From the NCBI GenBank assembly GCA_047616325.1, contig JBLHGN010000021.1:1-23115 (forward strand): a DNA stretch of 23,115 nt, in the 5' to 3' direction. Origin of the DNA: JBLHGN01 sp047616325 (GTDB taxonomy: Bacteria; Pseudomonadota; Gammaproteobacteria; Pseudomonadales; Cellvibrionaceae). Under the pieces are notes generated by a model. That model saw only the letters and a program-made list of their open reading frames with translations, was not told where the DNA came from and did not search any database. Below are positions 14,474 through 22,920 of this stretch, one piece after another. Numbering within the stretch: the stretch's first letter is position 1; each line of letters opens with the position of its first letter. Position numbers and translations under genes: made by a program.

Positions 14474-16177
14474 TCAAAACAAGAAATAGCGCTGTGCCAG
14501 AGGCAGTACCTCGGCCGGCTCACACGTTAACAGTTGGCCGTCGGCTCTCACTTCGTAGGTCTCTGGGTCTACCTCCATCTGTGGCATGTAGTCGTTGTGG
14601 ATCATGTCGGCTTTTGTCACGCTACGACAGGCCTTTACCGCCACCAAACGACGCTCTAATTCAAGGCTACCGGCAATGCCCGCATCTATGGCCGCCTGAC
14701 TCACAAAGCTCACCGAGGTGCCGGTACAGGCCCGGCCATAAGCACCAAACATATAGCGATAGTGCACAGGTTGCGGGGTGGGAATGGAAGCGTTGGGGTC
14801 GCCCATAGGAGCCGCAGCAATGGCGCCACCTTTAAGGATAAGCGATGGCTTAACGCCAAAAAATGCCGGCCTCCAGAACACCAAGTCGGCCAATTTTCCC
14901 ACGGCAATAGACCCCACTTCGTGGGCGACACCATGAGCTAACGCAGGATTGATAGTGTACTTGGCAATATAGCGCTTGGCTCGAAAATTATCGTTTTCGC
15001 TGCTGTCTTGCGGCAGCGCACCGCGTTGTACTTTCATTTTGTGGGCGGTTTGCCAGGTTCGGCAAATCACTTCACCCACACGGCCCATGGCTTGCGAGTC
15101 TGAAGCGATCATGGAAAAAGCACCGAGGTCGTGCAAAATATCTTCCGCCGCGATGGTTTCTTTGCGTATGCGCGAATCGGCAAAGGCGACATCTTCGGGA
15201 ATATTGGGGTCGAGGTGATGACACACCATCAACATATCCAAATGCTCGTCTACCGTATTCACGGTATAGGGTCGCGTGGGGTTAGTGGATGAAGGCAGAA
15301 CGTTGGCACTGCCACAGGCTTTAATAATATCGGGCGCGTGACCGCCGCCGGCACCCTCGGTGTGATAGGTGTGAATGGTGCGCCCTTTAAAGGCCGCCAG
15401 AGTGTCCTCCACAAACCCCGACTCGTTGAGGGTGTCGGTGTGAATGGCCACCTGCACATCGTAGTTTTCGGCAACGCTCAGGCAATTATCAATGGATGCC
15501 GGCGTGGTACCCCAGTCTTCGTGCAGTTTCAAACCCAGTGCACCGGCCTCTAGTTGCTCGTTTAAGGCTTGTGGCAGACTGGCATTACCTTTACCCAGAA
15601 AGCCAATATTCATAGGAAAAGATTCTGCCGACTGCAGCATTTTGCCTAAATGCCAGGGGCCTGGCGTACATGTGGTGGCATTAGTACCCGTCGCGGGGCC
15701 TGTGCCGCCGCCTATCATGGTGGTTACGCCACTCATCAAGGCCTCTTCAATTTGTTGCGGGCAGATAAAGTGAATATGTGAATCGATGGCGCCTGCCGTG
15801 ACGATTCGACCTTCACCGGCGATTATTTCTGTACCCGGACCAATTTCGATATCCACATTGGGCTGAATGTCGGGGTTGCCGGCTTTGCCTATGCCAACGA
15901 TACGACCCGCCTTAATGGCGATGTCGGCTTTTACAATACCCCAGTGATCGAAGATAAGGGCGTTGGTAATCACGGTATCTGGCGTGATGGTGCAAGAGGC
16001 CTGGCTCTGCCCCATGCCGTCGCGAATAACCTTACCACCGCCAAATTTAACCTCTTCACCATAGGTGGTGTGGTCGTGTTCTACCTCTATCCACAGCTCG
16101 GTGTCACCGAGGCGAACTCGATCTCCCGTGGTGGGCCCGAACATATCCGCATAAGCGCGGCGGTCAATAGTGGTCAT
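14474..16177 (-). CDS. ureC: Urease subunit alpha UreC
   Basis: 567 residues, the catalytic subunit that hydrolyses urea to ammonia and carbamate at a di-nickel centre. With the ATG at 16175-16177 (GGAGTG six bases upstream) the residues fall on the Klebsiella numbering exactly: H134 and H136 (SHIHF), the carbamylated K217 (GLKLHEDWG), H246 (VAIHTD), H272 (HTYHTEG), C319 and H320 of the flap (MVCHHLD), and D360 (MIASD). No key residue is missing, so the enzyme should be active. A TTG four codons upstream would overlap the ribosome-binding site and is not used. It starts 19 bases after ureB. Confidence 0.98.
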   Translation of the reverse strand: MTTIDRRAYADMFGPTTGDRVRLGDTELWIEVEHDHTTYGEEVKFGGGKVIRDGMGQSQASCTITPDTVITNALIFDHWGIVKADIAIKAGRIVGIGKAGNPDIQPNVDIEIGPGTEIIAGEGRIVTAGAIDSHIHFICPQQIEEALMSGVTTMIGGGTGPATGTNATTCTPGPWHLGKMLQSAESFPMNIGFLGKGNASLPQALNEQLEAGALGLKLHEDWGTTPASIDNCLSVAENYDVQVAIHTDTLNESGFVEDTLAAFKGRTIHTYHTEGAGGGHAPDIIKACGSANVLPSSTNPTRPYTVNTVDEHLDMLMVCHHLDPNIPEDVAFADSRIRKETIAAEDILHDLGAFSMIASDSQAMGRVGEVICRTWQTAHKMKVQRGALPQDSSENDNFRAKRYIAKYTINPALAHGVAHEVGSIAVGKLADLVFWRPAFFGVKPSLILKGGAIAAAPMGDPNASIPTPQPVHYRYMFGAYGRACTGTSVSFVSQAAIDAGIAGSLELERRLVAVKACRSVTKADMIHNDYMPQMEVDPETYEVRADGQLLTCEPAEVLPLAQRYFLF

Positions 16178-16196
16178 AGCGCACTCCAATTAACTT

Positions 16197-16502
16197 TTAT
16201 AGTTTGCCCATGATTTCGCCGCGGAAACCATATACCTGTTTTTTACCGTCCAGTGCCACCAACTCCACCTCGCGATCTTGTCCCGGCTCAAAACGTACCG
16301 CCGTACCGGCGGCGATATTGAGGCGGAAGCCGCGCGCCTGCCCACGATCAAACTGAAGCGCCGGATTAGCTTCAAAAAAGTGATAGTGCGAACCCACTTG
16401 AATGGGGCGGTCGCCAGCGTTGGCGACTTTAATAGTGACAGTGGCCCGCCCCTCATTTAGGGTAATCAGGCCGGGTTTGATTTTCATCTCTCCGGGAATC
16501 AT
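16197..16502 (-). CDS. ureB: Urease subunit beta UreB
   Basis: 101-residue beta subunit of urease, a structural part of the (alpha-beta-gamma)3 enzyme. It begins MIPGEMKIKPGLITLNEGR and contains the typical VGSHYHFFEANPALQFDR and AGTAVRFEPGQDREVELV. The ATG at 16500-16502 is preceded by GAGGAG seven bases away. An in-frame TTG at 16517 would overlap ureA and is less likely. It starts 11 bases after ureA. Confidence 0.97.
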   Translation of the reverse strand: MIPGEMKIKPGLITLNEGRATVTIKVANAGDRPIQVGSHYHFFEANPALQFDRGQARGFRLNIAAGTAVRFEPGQDREVELVALDGKKQVYGFRGEIMGKL

Positions 16503-16513
16503 ATCTTCGCTCC

Positions 16514-16816
16514 TCAAACAATGGGGTTGTGAACGGTGACCAATTTGGTTCCGTCGGGAAACGTCGCTTCCACCTGCACCTCAGCCACCAACTCGGCTAT
16601 GCCTTCCATAACGTCTTCAATGCCCAATATGGTACGACCATGGCTCATCAATTCGGCTACGGTTTTGCCATCGCGAGCCCCCTCCATAATCTCCACACTT
16701 ATCAGTGCAATAGATTCAGGGTAATTCAACTTTACCCCCCGGGCCTTTCTGCGCTCGGCAACCAAGGCGGCGGTAAATAACAGCAATTTATCTTTTTCTC
16801 TGGGACTTAATTCCAT
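16514..16816 (-). CDS. ureA: Urease subunit gamma UreA
   Basis: 100-residue gamma subunit, the usual length, with MELSPREKDKLLLFTAALVAERR, LNYPESIALIS and SHGRTILGIEDVMEGIAEL, ending in the conserved VTVHNPIV. The ATG at 16814-16816 has GAGAAG upstream. Separate ureA and ureB genes are the standard bacterial arrangement. It lies 50 bases after ureD. Confidence 0.97.
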   Translation of the reverse strand: MELSPREKDKLLLFTAALVAERRKARGVKLNYPESIALISVEIMEGARDGKTVAELMSHGRTILGIEDVMEGIAELVAEVQVEATFPDGTKLVTVHNPIV

Positions 16817-16866
16817 AATTAACTTCTCGCTTAATTATTATCCTGACGTGTTAACTTCAACCTATA

Positions 16867-17880
16867 TTAGGTTTGCCAAATTCTAGGTACAACGGCCGTT
16901 TTATTGTTAAGTAAGGGGCGCAACGTTCGCCACAAATATTCAAAACCGTGGCGACATTGCGACACCGAATCGCCCAGGTAACGGGCGACAAAAAGTGCAT
17001 TTTTTTGGGTAAGCCCCCAAAGACCTAGATCACCACCACTAGCACTATTTAAATAGGTCAAACATTCATCAATTAATTCGCGTGGGGCGGAAAGCGTTGC
17101 ACATAAAGTACCAGTGGTATTTGCGCCTTGCATTCCCCATTTTGCACTTTGTAATTCGGCGCCGCCGGCAAAACAATTTCGCTCAATAAAATACGGGGTA
17201 TCGCCCTGCCAAATTTCGAGGGATTGATAACACACACCGTGTTCAAATTTTTCGCCACTGGCAGCGCGCCCTAAGCGCACAATATCCCAAACAAATAAAC
17301 GACTGTGTTCGGACATGGTAATACGTGTTGCAAGTCGGCCATTAGCCCCGTCGAACACGATAGTTTCTTGTGGCAGCCACTCTATGCAGCCGTCGTTTTC
17401 AACGCTTAAGTTTATGGTTTGTAATTGCGGATGTGTTAAATGTTTGGCTCCGTAAATCTTGCCGGCAGAGGGCGTGGTAAGCAAGACCTTGGCCCCCTCG
17501 TGAACTTCGGCAGAAATAGTCAACTCATCCCCCACTACCATGCCACCGGGTGGATGCAAAACATACACATGGCAGCAGCCGTCATCTTCGGGATAAAAAG
17601 GCTTTTGCACTCGCAAGGGGCCGAGGTGGGACAAATGCGTTAACCGGGTTTTACCTTGCTTAGGTAAAAAAGACATGTCCAATTTTGCAATCCATTGGCG
17701 CTTGCCCACATCGCTCGCTGCATTTGCAGAGATTAAAAGCTGATGCTTTTGCCCATGCAGCACGGCGCTTGCTTTGCTTTGAACACAACTGACGCTAGCA
17801 ACTTCAGGCGCCATGGCACCGCACTTGCTAGCATCGCTTTTTTTTGTAGCTCTTTCTTTTCTTCTGAGGGCGCTCGGCAT
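16867..17880 (-). CDS. ureD: Urease accessory protein UreD
   Basis: UreD (called UreH in Helicobacter) docks on UreABC and forms the tunnel for nickel from UreG/UreF. The core starts at about residue 61 (QWIAKLDMSFLPKQGKTRLTHLSHLGPLRVQKPFYPE) and contains LHPPGGMVVGDEL, TTPSAGKIY, WLPQETIVFDGANGR and WDIVRLGR. The longest frame gives 337 residues, about 50 more than most UreD proteins. The extra N-terminus is Lys/Ala/Ser-rich and neither ATG candidate (17880 or 17814) has a ribosome-binding site, so the true start may be downstream, possibly a non-ATG codon. It is first in the ure operon and divergent from ubiK over about 138 bases. A weak sigma-70-like pair (TTGAGT, 17 bases, TAACGT) lies upstream. 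Confidence 0.92.
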   Translation of the reverse strand: MPSALRRKERATKKSDASKCGAMAPEVASVSCVQSKASAVLHGQKHQLLISANAASDVGKRQWIAKLDMSFLPKQGKTRLTHLSHLGPLRVQKPFYPEDDGCCHVYVLHPPGGMVVGDELTISAEVHEGAKVLLTTPSAGKIYGAKHLTHPQLQTINLSVENDGCIEWLPQETIVFDGANGRLATRITMSEHSRLFVWDIVRLGRAASGEKFEHGVCYQSLEIWQGDTPYFIERNCFAGGAELQSAKWGMQGANTTGTLCATLSAPRELIDECLTYLNSASGGDLGLWGLTQKNALFVARYLGDSVSQCRHGFEYLWRTLRPLLNNKTAVVPRIWQT

Positions 17881-18018
17881 AGGAGGGAAACTGGCTGTCG
17901 TTTAATGTTTTTTTTGGACGTTACCCTAGAGCAGAACACAACTCAACCTTTTCGTAGTTATTCACTCTCATAGTGCGTTAAACTTACTCTTCTGATGCAC
18001 AAAAGACACGAGCGCACC

Positions 18019-18273
18019 ATGATAGAGCAGATCGCAAAAAATATTTTCAACGAAATAAATCAACAGTTTTCAACTTTGGGAGAATCGACAATATCCTCTT
18101 CCTCTGCGAGCCAAATTCGCGCCCTAATAGAAGCTGGTCTAAAAAAAATGAACTTAGTAACGCGTGAAGAATTTGATGCACAACAGGCGGTGTTGCTGAG
18201 AACCCGAGAAAAACTGGATGCCTTAGAGGCCAAACTGAGCGAGCTGGAAAGCAAGACAACGAACTCCCTCTAG
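18019..18273 (+). CDS. ubiK: Ubiquinone biosynthesis accessory factor UbiK
   Basis: 84 residues of the UbiK/YqiC (BMFP) family: MIEQIAKNIFNEINQQF at the start, and a C-terminal trimeric coiled coil (TREEFDAQQAVLLRTREKLDALEAKLSELE). UbiK helps the soluble Ubi complex of aerobic ubiquinone synthesis. The ATG at 18019-18021 fits the family start. An upstream in-frame ATG at 17995 would add eight residues (MHKRHERT) and has no ribosome-binding site. The gene is divergent from ureD and followed by yifB, an order I recall from Pseudomonas-like genomes. Confidence 0.88.
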   Translation: MIEQIAKNIFNEINQQFSTLGESTISSSSASQIRALIEAGLKKMNLVTREEFDAQQAVLLRTREKLDALEAKLSELESKTTNSL

Positions 18274-18397
18274 CGGCGGGCGCTAAACCTCAGTTACTAT
18301 ATTGCAAAATACCTTACGGCAACAGATTGCAGCAATTGATTACACGACGAAAACAAATTGGCCGGACACAAACGGCTTAACACAAAATACCTAAATT

Positions 18398-18421
18398 GCG
18401 CTGACATTAATAGCTCAGCGC
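18398..18421. promoter_or_regulatory. Inverted repeat in the yifB leader
   Basis: GCGCTGA/TCAGCGC (18398-18404 and 18415-18421) with a 10-base loop, ending 25 bases before the yifB ATG. No T-run follows, so it is not a terminator. It could be an operator or an mRNA hairpin near the ribosome-binding site. Function unknown. Confidence 0.35.
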
Positions 18422-18446
18422 GAAACCGTCATTCAAGGATGAATTT

Positions 18447-19946
18447 ATGACACTTGCCGTTGTATATACCCGAGCCCAACTCGGCGTTAAATCGCCACTG
18501 GTTACTGTCGAGGCCCATCTCTCCAATGGCCTTCCTGGCTTCACCATCGTCGGCCTGCCAGAGACGGCGGTGAAAGAAAGTAAAGACAGAGTTCGCAGCG
18601 CACTTATAAATAGTCACTTCGAGTTTCCACAACGTAGAATTACCGTCAACCTTGGCCCTGCCGACCTACCTAAAGAAGGTGGTCGCTACGATTTGGCTAT
18701 TGCTCTGGGCATTCTTGCCGCCTCGGGGCAAATACCCCTCGCGCCTTTGGAAGGCATGGAATTTATCGGCGAACTGGCGCTGTCCGGTGATTTGCGTCGG
18801 GTAAAGGGCTGCATTCCCGCTGCCATTGCCTGCGGCAACGACCAGCGTGCCTTGGTATTGCCGCAAGTGAATGCCGCCGAAGCGGCGCTGTGCCGCAACA
18901 CCAACATATTCGTTGCCTCAAATTTACTGCGCGTGTGCGCTCATCTTCACAACCGCGAAACCCTCGACGCCCCCGCTAAACAGGCAATGCACGAGCCGGT
19001 TTACGACAAAGACCTGAACGAAGTTAAGGGTCAATTACAAGCGCGCCGCGCCCTGGAAATTGCCGCCACCGGCGGCCACAACCTACTATTATTTGGGCCG
19101 CCAGGTACCGGTAAATCTATGCTCGCCAGCCGCTTGTCCAGCATTCTGCCACCGCTGCAAGAACACGAAGCACTCGAAGTGGCGGCGGTGCGCTCGGTGG
19201 CTTCCGAACATACCAGCGCCAACTGGCTCAACCGTCCATTTAGAAGCCCTCATCACACATCCTCGGCGGTAGCCTTGGTGGGTGGCGGCTCGAACCCAAA
19301 ACCCGGCGAAATTTCGCTCGCCCACAATGGCGTATTATTCTTAGATGAGCTGCCCGAATTTCCAAGGCAGGTGCTAGAAGTGTTGAGAGAGCCCTTAGAA
19401 AGCGGGCATATTTGTATCAGTCGCGCCAGCGCACAGGTGGAATACCCGGCAAAATTCCAGCTAATAGCCGCCATGAATCCCTGCCCCTGTGGCTATTTTA
19501 ACGATAACAGCGATCGCTGCCGCTGCACCCCTGCGCAGGTGGCGCGCTATCGCGATAAGATATCCGGGCCGCTGCTCGATAGAATTGATTTGCACGTGCA
19601 AGTAAACGCCATTCCTATCACCCATATGCAGGGCAAACCGGAAGGCGAAAGTAGCCGCGACGTCCGTGCACGGGTTATTCGCAATCGTCAGCGCCAGCTG
19701 GATCGCCAGCAAAAAAGCAATGCCCAGCTTTCGGGAAGGGAAATCGGGAAGTATTGTGCGCTGGGCAAAAACGAAAAGAACTTGCTGGCCAATGCCATGG
19801 GCAAACTGAACCTCTCGGCCAGAGCCTACGACCGCATATTAAAAGTTGCCCGCACCGTCGCCGACATAGAAAATAGTGAGCACATACTTAGCCCGCATAT
19901 AGCCGAAGCATTGGCTTATCGCAACCTCGATCGCGCACTTTATTAG
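18447..19946 (+). CDS. yifB: YifB/ComM-family Mg-chelatase-like AAA+ ATPase
   Basis: 499 residues. An N-terminal ChlI-type domain (LPGFTIVGLPETAVKESKDRVRSA, residues 29-52; LGPADLPKEGGRYDLAIALG, 69-88) precedes the AAA+ core with Walker A GPPGTGKS (217-224) and Walker B NGVLFLDELPEF. A Zn-finger-like cluster, CPCGYFNDNSDRCRC, is followed by the C-terminal Mg_chelatase_C domain with SARAYDRILKVARTVADIE. ComM is a hexameric helicase that promotes branch migration in natural transformation in Vibrio and Haemophilus relatives, so this organism may be able to integrate taken-up DNA. AAGGA lies seven bases before the ATG. Confidence 0.96.
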   Translation: MTLAVVYTRAQLGVKSPLVTVEAHLSNGLPGFTIVGLPETAVKESKDRVRSALINSHFEFPQRRITVNLGPADLPKEGGRYDLAIALGILAASGQIPLAPLEGMEFIGELALSGDLRRVKGCIPAAIACGNDQRALVLPQVNAAEAALCRNTNIFVASNLLRVCAHLHNRETLDAPAKQAMHEPVYDKDLNEVKGQLQARRALEIAATGGHNLLLFGPPGTGKSMLASRLSSILPPLQEHEALEVAAVRSVASEHTSANWLNRPFRSPHHTSSAVALVGGGSNPKPGEISLAHNGVLFLDELPEFPRQVLEVLREPLESGHICISRASAQVEYPAKFQLIAAMNPCPCGYFNDNSDRCRCTPAQVARYRDKISGPLLDRIDLHVQVNAIPITHMQGKPEGESSRDVRARVIRNRQRQLDRQQKSNAQLSGREIGKYCALGKNEKNLLANAMGKLNLSARAYDRILKVARTVADIENSEHILSPHIAEALAYRNLDRALY

Positions 19947-20059
19947 GAACCCCTTAGGGGAATTTTGCGCGAACGGAATTACTTTTGAATTCACCTTATA
20001 CAGAGCGCTGATTCTGGTAAGCTTGTGCCCCCTAAAAATTCAAGCACTATGAGGTAGGC

Positions 20060-22078
20060 GTGACTTCGCTCAATCCCCGTCAAAAAGAAGCCGTGCGCTA
20101 CATAGACGGCCCCTGTCTAGTATTGGCTGGTGCAGGCAGCGGCAAAACCAGCGTGATCACCCAGAAAATTGCCTACCTTATTCAGCAGTGCAATATGCCT
20201 GCACGCCATATAGCGGCGGTTACCTTTACCAATAAAGCGGCGCGGGAAATGAAGGAACGCGTGGGCAAACTGGTAAAAGGCTCCATTGCCCGCGGCCTCA
20301 CGGTATCTACATTTCACAACCTCGGCATGAACATCATTCGCCGCGAACATAAAACCCTGGGGTATAAGTCTGGCTTTACTATTTTTGACTCGGAAGATTC
20401 GCGCTCCCTCATCAAAGAAATCATGCTCAGAGACGGCGATATTAATACCGACCTACTTGACGGCGTGCAAAGTCAAATCTCTAATTGGAAAAGCGGATTA
20501 TTAGAACCGGACCAGGCTCTTGAACAAGCCAAAAACCCTGGAGAGCAAACCTGGGCCCTGGTGTACGCGCGCTACAACAAAGCACTGCTTGCCTACAACG
20601 CAGTAGACTTTGACGACTTGATTCGTCTGCCGTCACTGCTATTTTCTTCCAACGAAGAAGTGCTCGCGCGCTGGCAACAGAGAATTCGCTATCTGCTAGT
20701 AGACGAATACCAAGACACCAACTCAAGCCAGTACGAAATCGTAAAACAACTTATCGGTATACGAGGCGCGCTAACGGTAGTGGGCGACGACGATCAATCT
20801 ATTTACGCCTGGCGCGGCGCACGCCCAGAAAACCTTTCGCTACTGAAAGAAGATTTCCCAAATATACACGTCATCAAGCTCGAACAAAACTACCGTTCCA
20901 CCGCGCGCATATTAAAAGTTGCCAACACCCTTATTGCCCACAACCCCCACGAATTTGAAAAGACTCTGTGGAGTGATTTAGGTCTCGGCGAACACCTGCG
21001 CCTAATCAACTGCAAAACTGAAGACAGTGAAGCCGAACGCGTCGCCACCGAAATTTTAACCATCAAGGCCCGCAAACAAATACCCTTTAGCGATTTCGCC
21101 GTGCTCTACCGAGGCAACCACCAAGCGCGCCTGCTGGAGCTGAAACTGCAACACCACCAAATCCCCTACAGCATAAGCGGCGGCACCAGTTTTTTTGCAC
21201 GCGCAGAAATTAAAGATATCATGGGCTATTTACGATTGATCGTGAACCCAGATGACGACAACGCATTTTTACGGGTAATCAACACCCCACGTCGACAAAT
21301 AGGAACAGGCACACTTGAGGCCCTGGGGCGTTACGCAACCGAACGCGAAATAGGCATGTTAAGCGCCTGTGACGAGCTGGGCCTGCAAACCATCATTCCC
21401 AAAAAAGGCCTGCAGCGTATTCGTGAGTTTGCCGAGTGGTATCGGCAGGTAAGACATAACTGCCACACCGGTGACCCCGTCAGCAGTATTCGAGAGATGG
21501 TAGAAGACATCGACTACGAGGGCTGGCTTTACCAAAACGCCAGCTCGCCCAAAGTCGCCGAACGGCGTCTGGAAAATGTATGGATACTCGTTGATTCCAT
21601 TAAAAGCACCTTAGAACGCAACGACAATGAAGATTTAGATGGCGAACAAAAAATCAACGACGCTATCGCCCGCCTTGTACTGCAAGACCTTCTCGACCGT
21701 CAAGAAGACGAAGACACCAGCGATCAGGTGCAACTGTCGACTCTGCACGCCTCAAAAGGTCTAGAATATCCGCATGTATTTCTAGTAGGTATGGAAGAAG
21801 AATTATTACCTCACCGCAACAGCATTCAAGACGACAACATCGAAGAAGAGCGCCGCCTTACCTACGTGGGTATCACCCGAGCGAAAAAGACGCTCACCAT
21901 GACCCTAGCCGCTACACGCAAACAATACGGTGAAAAACAAAGCACCACCCCCAGTCGCTTTATCGACGAAATGCCAGAGGAAGATCTAGAGAGGGAGGGA
22001 TTTGGCGATGCTAGCCCAGAGCAAATAGAAAAAAAGGGCGAAGAGACCCTGTCATCGCTGAAGAACTTATTTGATTAA
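20060..22078 (+). CDS. rep: ATP-dependent DNA helicase Rep
   Basis: 672 residues, almost identical in length to E. coli Rep. It is an SF1A 3'-5' helicase that helps replication forks pass protein blocks. All motifs are visible: Q-motif LNPRQKEAV, motif I AGAGSGKT (23-30), Ia VTFTNKAAREM, II VDEYQDTN, III GDDDQSIYAWRGA, IV QNYRST, V STLHASKGLEYPHVFLVGMEEELLPH and VI EERRLTYVGITRAKK. The start is a GTG at 20060-20062 with GAGG just upstream. UvrD and PcrA share the fold, but GDDDQSIYAWRGA and the lack of a long C-terminal extension favour Rep. It is convergent with the cytochrome gene, with a shared terminator between. Confidence 0.95.
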   Translation: MTSLNPRQKEAVRYIDGPCLVLAGAGSGKTSVITQKIAYLIQQCNMPARHIAAVTFTNKAAREMKERVGKLVKGSIARGLTVSTFHNLGMNIIRREHKTLGYKSGFTIFDSEDSRSLIKEIMLRDGDINTDLLDGVQSQISNWKSGLLEPDQALEQAKNPGEQTWALVYARYNKALLAYNAVDFDDLIRLPSLLFSSNEEVLARWQQRIRYLLVDEYQDTNSSQYEIVKQLIGIRGALTVVGDDDQSIYAWRGARPENLSLLKEDFPNIHVIKLEQNYRSTARILKVANTLIAHNPHEFEKTLWSDLGLGEHLRLINCKTEDSEAERVATEILTIKARKQIPFSDFAVLYRGNHQARLLELKLQHHQIPYSISGGTSFFARAEIKDIMGYLRLIVNPDDDNAFLRVINTPRRQIGTGTLEALGRYATEREIGMLSACDELGLQTIIPKKGLQRIREFAEWYRQVRHNCHTGDPVSSIREMVEDIDYEGWLYQNASSPKVAERRLENVWILVDSIKSTLERNDNEDLDGEQKINDAIARLVLQDLLDRQEDEDTSDQVQLSTLHASKGLEYPHVFLVGMEEELLPHRNSIQDDNIEEERRLTYVGITRAKKTLTMTLAATRKQYGEKQSTTPSRFIDEMPEEDLEREGFGDASPEQIEKKGEETLSSLKNLFD

Positions 22079-22091
22079 ATAAGTAAACATA

Positions 22092-22119
22092 AAAAAGGCC
22101 GCTCGATAGCGGCCTTTTT
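22092..22119. terminator. Bidirectional terminator between rep and the cytochrome gene
   Basis: A perfect 12-bp stem AAAAAGGCCGCT/AGCGGCCTTTTT (22092-22103 and 22108-22119), tetraloop CGAT, and T-runs on both strands. It is placed between two convergent genes. Confidence 0.92.
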
Positions 22120-22151
22120 ACTATGATGCTGGAGAGTCGGGAAGCTACAAT

Positions 22152-22553
22152 CTACCTGGAAGTGTCGACCATATGATCAACAGCCGCATTCATTTCCTCG
22201 TCAGAACAATCAAAACACAGGCCTTTAGCCGGCATACCGTTGATACCATTGATCGCACCGCTGTACAAAGCGTCCATACCCTTGGCTACACGTGGAGCCC
22301 AAGCCGCACTATCGCCTATTTTCGGCGCGCCGGCTGCACCGCTGCCATGACACAAAGCACACTTCGTTTCATAAACCGTGGCCCCCGAGCGTGGGCCATC
22401 CGACGAAGCCACCTGCACCGGCGCGGCCGCACAAGCCTCACCGGCCATACAAACGGAGCCTGCTGGTTTTAAACGATCTTCCAATGTTTCCGCAAATGCG
22501 TATGCCGACCCAAGTGCCAGCAACACTGCTGCAATTTTATACATAGTCTTCAT
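22152..22553 (-). CDS. Cytochrome c5 family periplasmic protein
   Basis: 133 residues with a signal peptide (MKTMYKIAAVLLALGSAYAFA, cut near residue 21). One haem c site is CALCH (65-69) and the likely axial Met is M107 (NGMPAKG). C113 and C116 (CFDCS) form the disulphide pair typical of cytochrome c5. It is a small electron carrier, probably serving terminal oxidases. An additional pair, C35 and C41 (VCMAGEAC), lies in the linker before the haem domain. AAGGGT lies upstream of the ATG at 22551-22553; a second ATG three codons later is possible. It ends at the shared terminator with rep. Confidence 0.92.
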   Translation of the reverse strand: MKTMYKIAAVLLALGSAYAFAETLEDRLKPAGSVCMAGEACAAAPVQVASSDGPRSGATVYETKCALCHGSGAAGAPKIGDSAAWAPRVAKGMDALYSGAINGINGMPAKGLCFDCSDEEMNAAVDHMVDTSR

Positions 22554-22796
22554 TCAATTGACCCTTAATTATTTAAAAACGCAAAACTTGTGCAAATTAG
22601 TGCGCAGATTATAGCGGCTTAGCCAGAAATTAGCAGCCCTTACGAATATTAGTCACTGAAAACATAGACGAATGCCCCGCCGATGAGTATTATTGCAGCC
22701 GCATTTCAGTCTCCCCAAACCTAGGTCAACTAGCTGAGGGGAATTGAAATGGCTGCGATGTAATTTCAATACGCACATCGTAGACAAACGGTTTCT

Positions 22797-22873
22797 GCAT
22801 CCGTAGCTCAGCTGGATAGAGTAGGTGGCTTCGAACCACTTGGTCGGGGGTTCGAATCCCTCCGGATGCGCCA
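22797..22873 (+). tRNA. tRNA-Arg (anticodon UCG)
   Basis: 77 bases folding as a full cloverleaf. The acceptor is GCATCCG/CGGATGC (22797-22803 and 22863-22869), and the D-arm is GCTC...GAGT. The anticodon stem GGTGG/CCACT encloses the loop CTTCGAA, with TCG at 22831-22833. The T-arm carries GTTCGAATCC. The discriminator is G at 22870, and CCA is encoded at 22871-22873. The anticodon reads CGA codons for arginine. Confidence 0.95.
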
Positions 22874-22920
22874 ATAATAAAAAAGCCCTGCTCGCAAGAG
22901 TGGGGCTTTTTTATTATTGG
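22871..22920 (+). terminator. Very strong terminator beginning in the tRNA's CCA
   Basis: A perfect 18-bp inverted repeat (22871-22888 and 22903-22920) with outer part CCAATAATAAAAAA and inner GCCC, then a smaller CTC-GCAA-GAG hairpin at the tip. A T6 run lies in the right arm. The left arm starts with the encoded CCA of tRNA-Arg, so the precursor's 3' end is inside the stem. Confidence 0.85.

Noticed and set aside
14368..14808. Plus-strand ORF of 146 residues opposite the end of ureC
   Set aside because: It is a shadow of ureC and the ureC-ureE gap on the other strand, with Pro/Arg-rich composition and no family resemblance.
19950..19960. CCCC-TTA-GGGG hairpin just after yifB as a terminator
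   Set aside because: The stem is only 4 bp with a 3-base loop and is followed by a short T4 after AA, so it is too weak to call.
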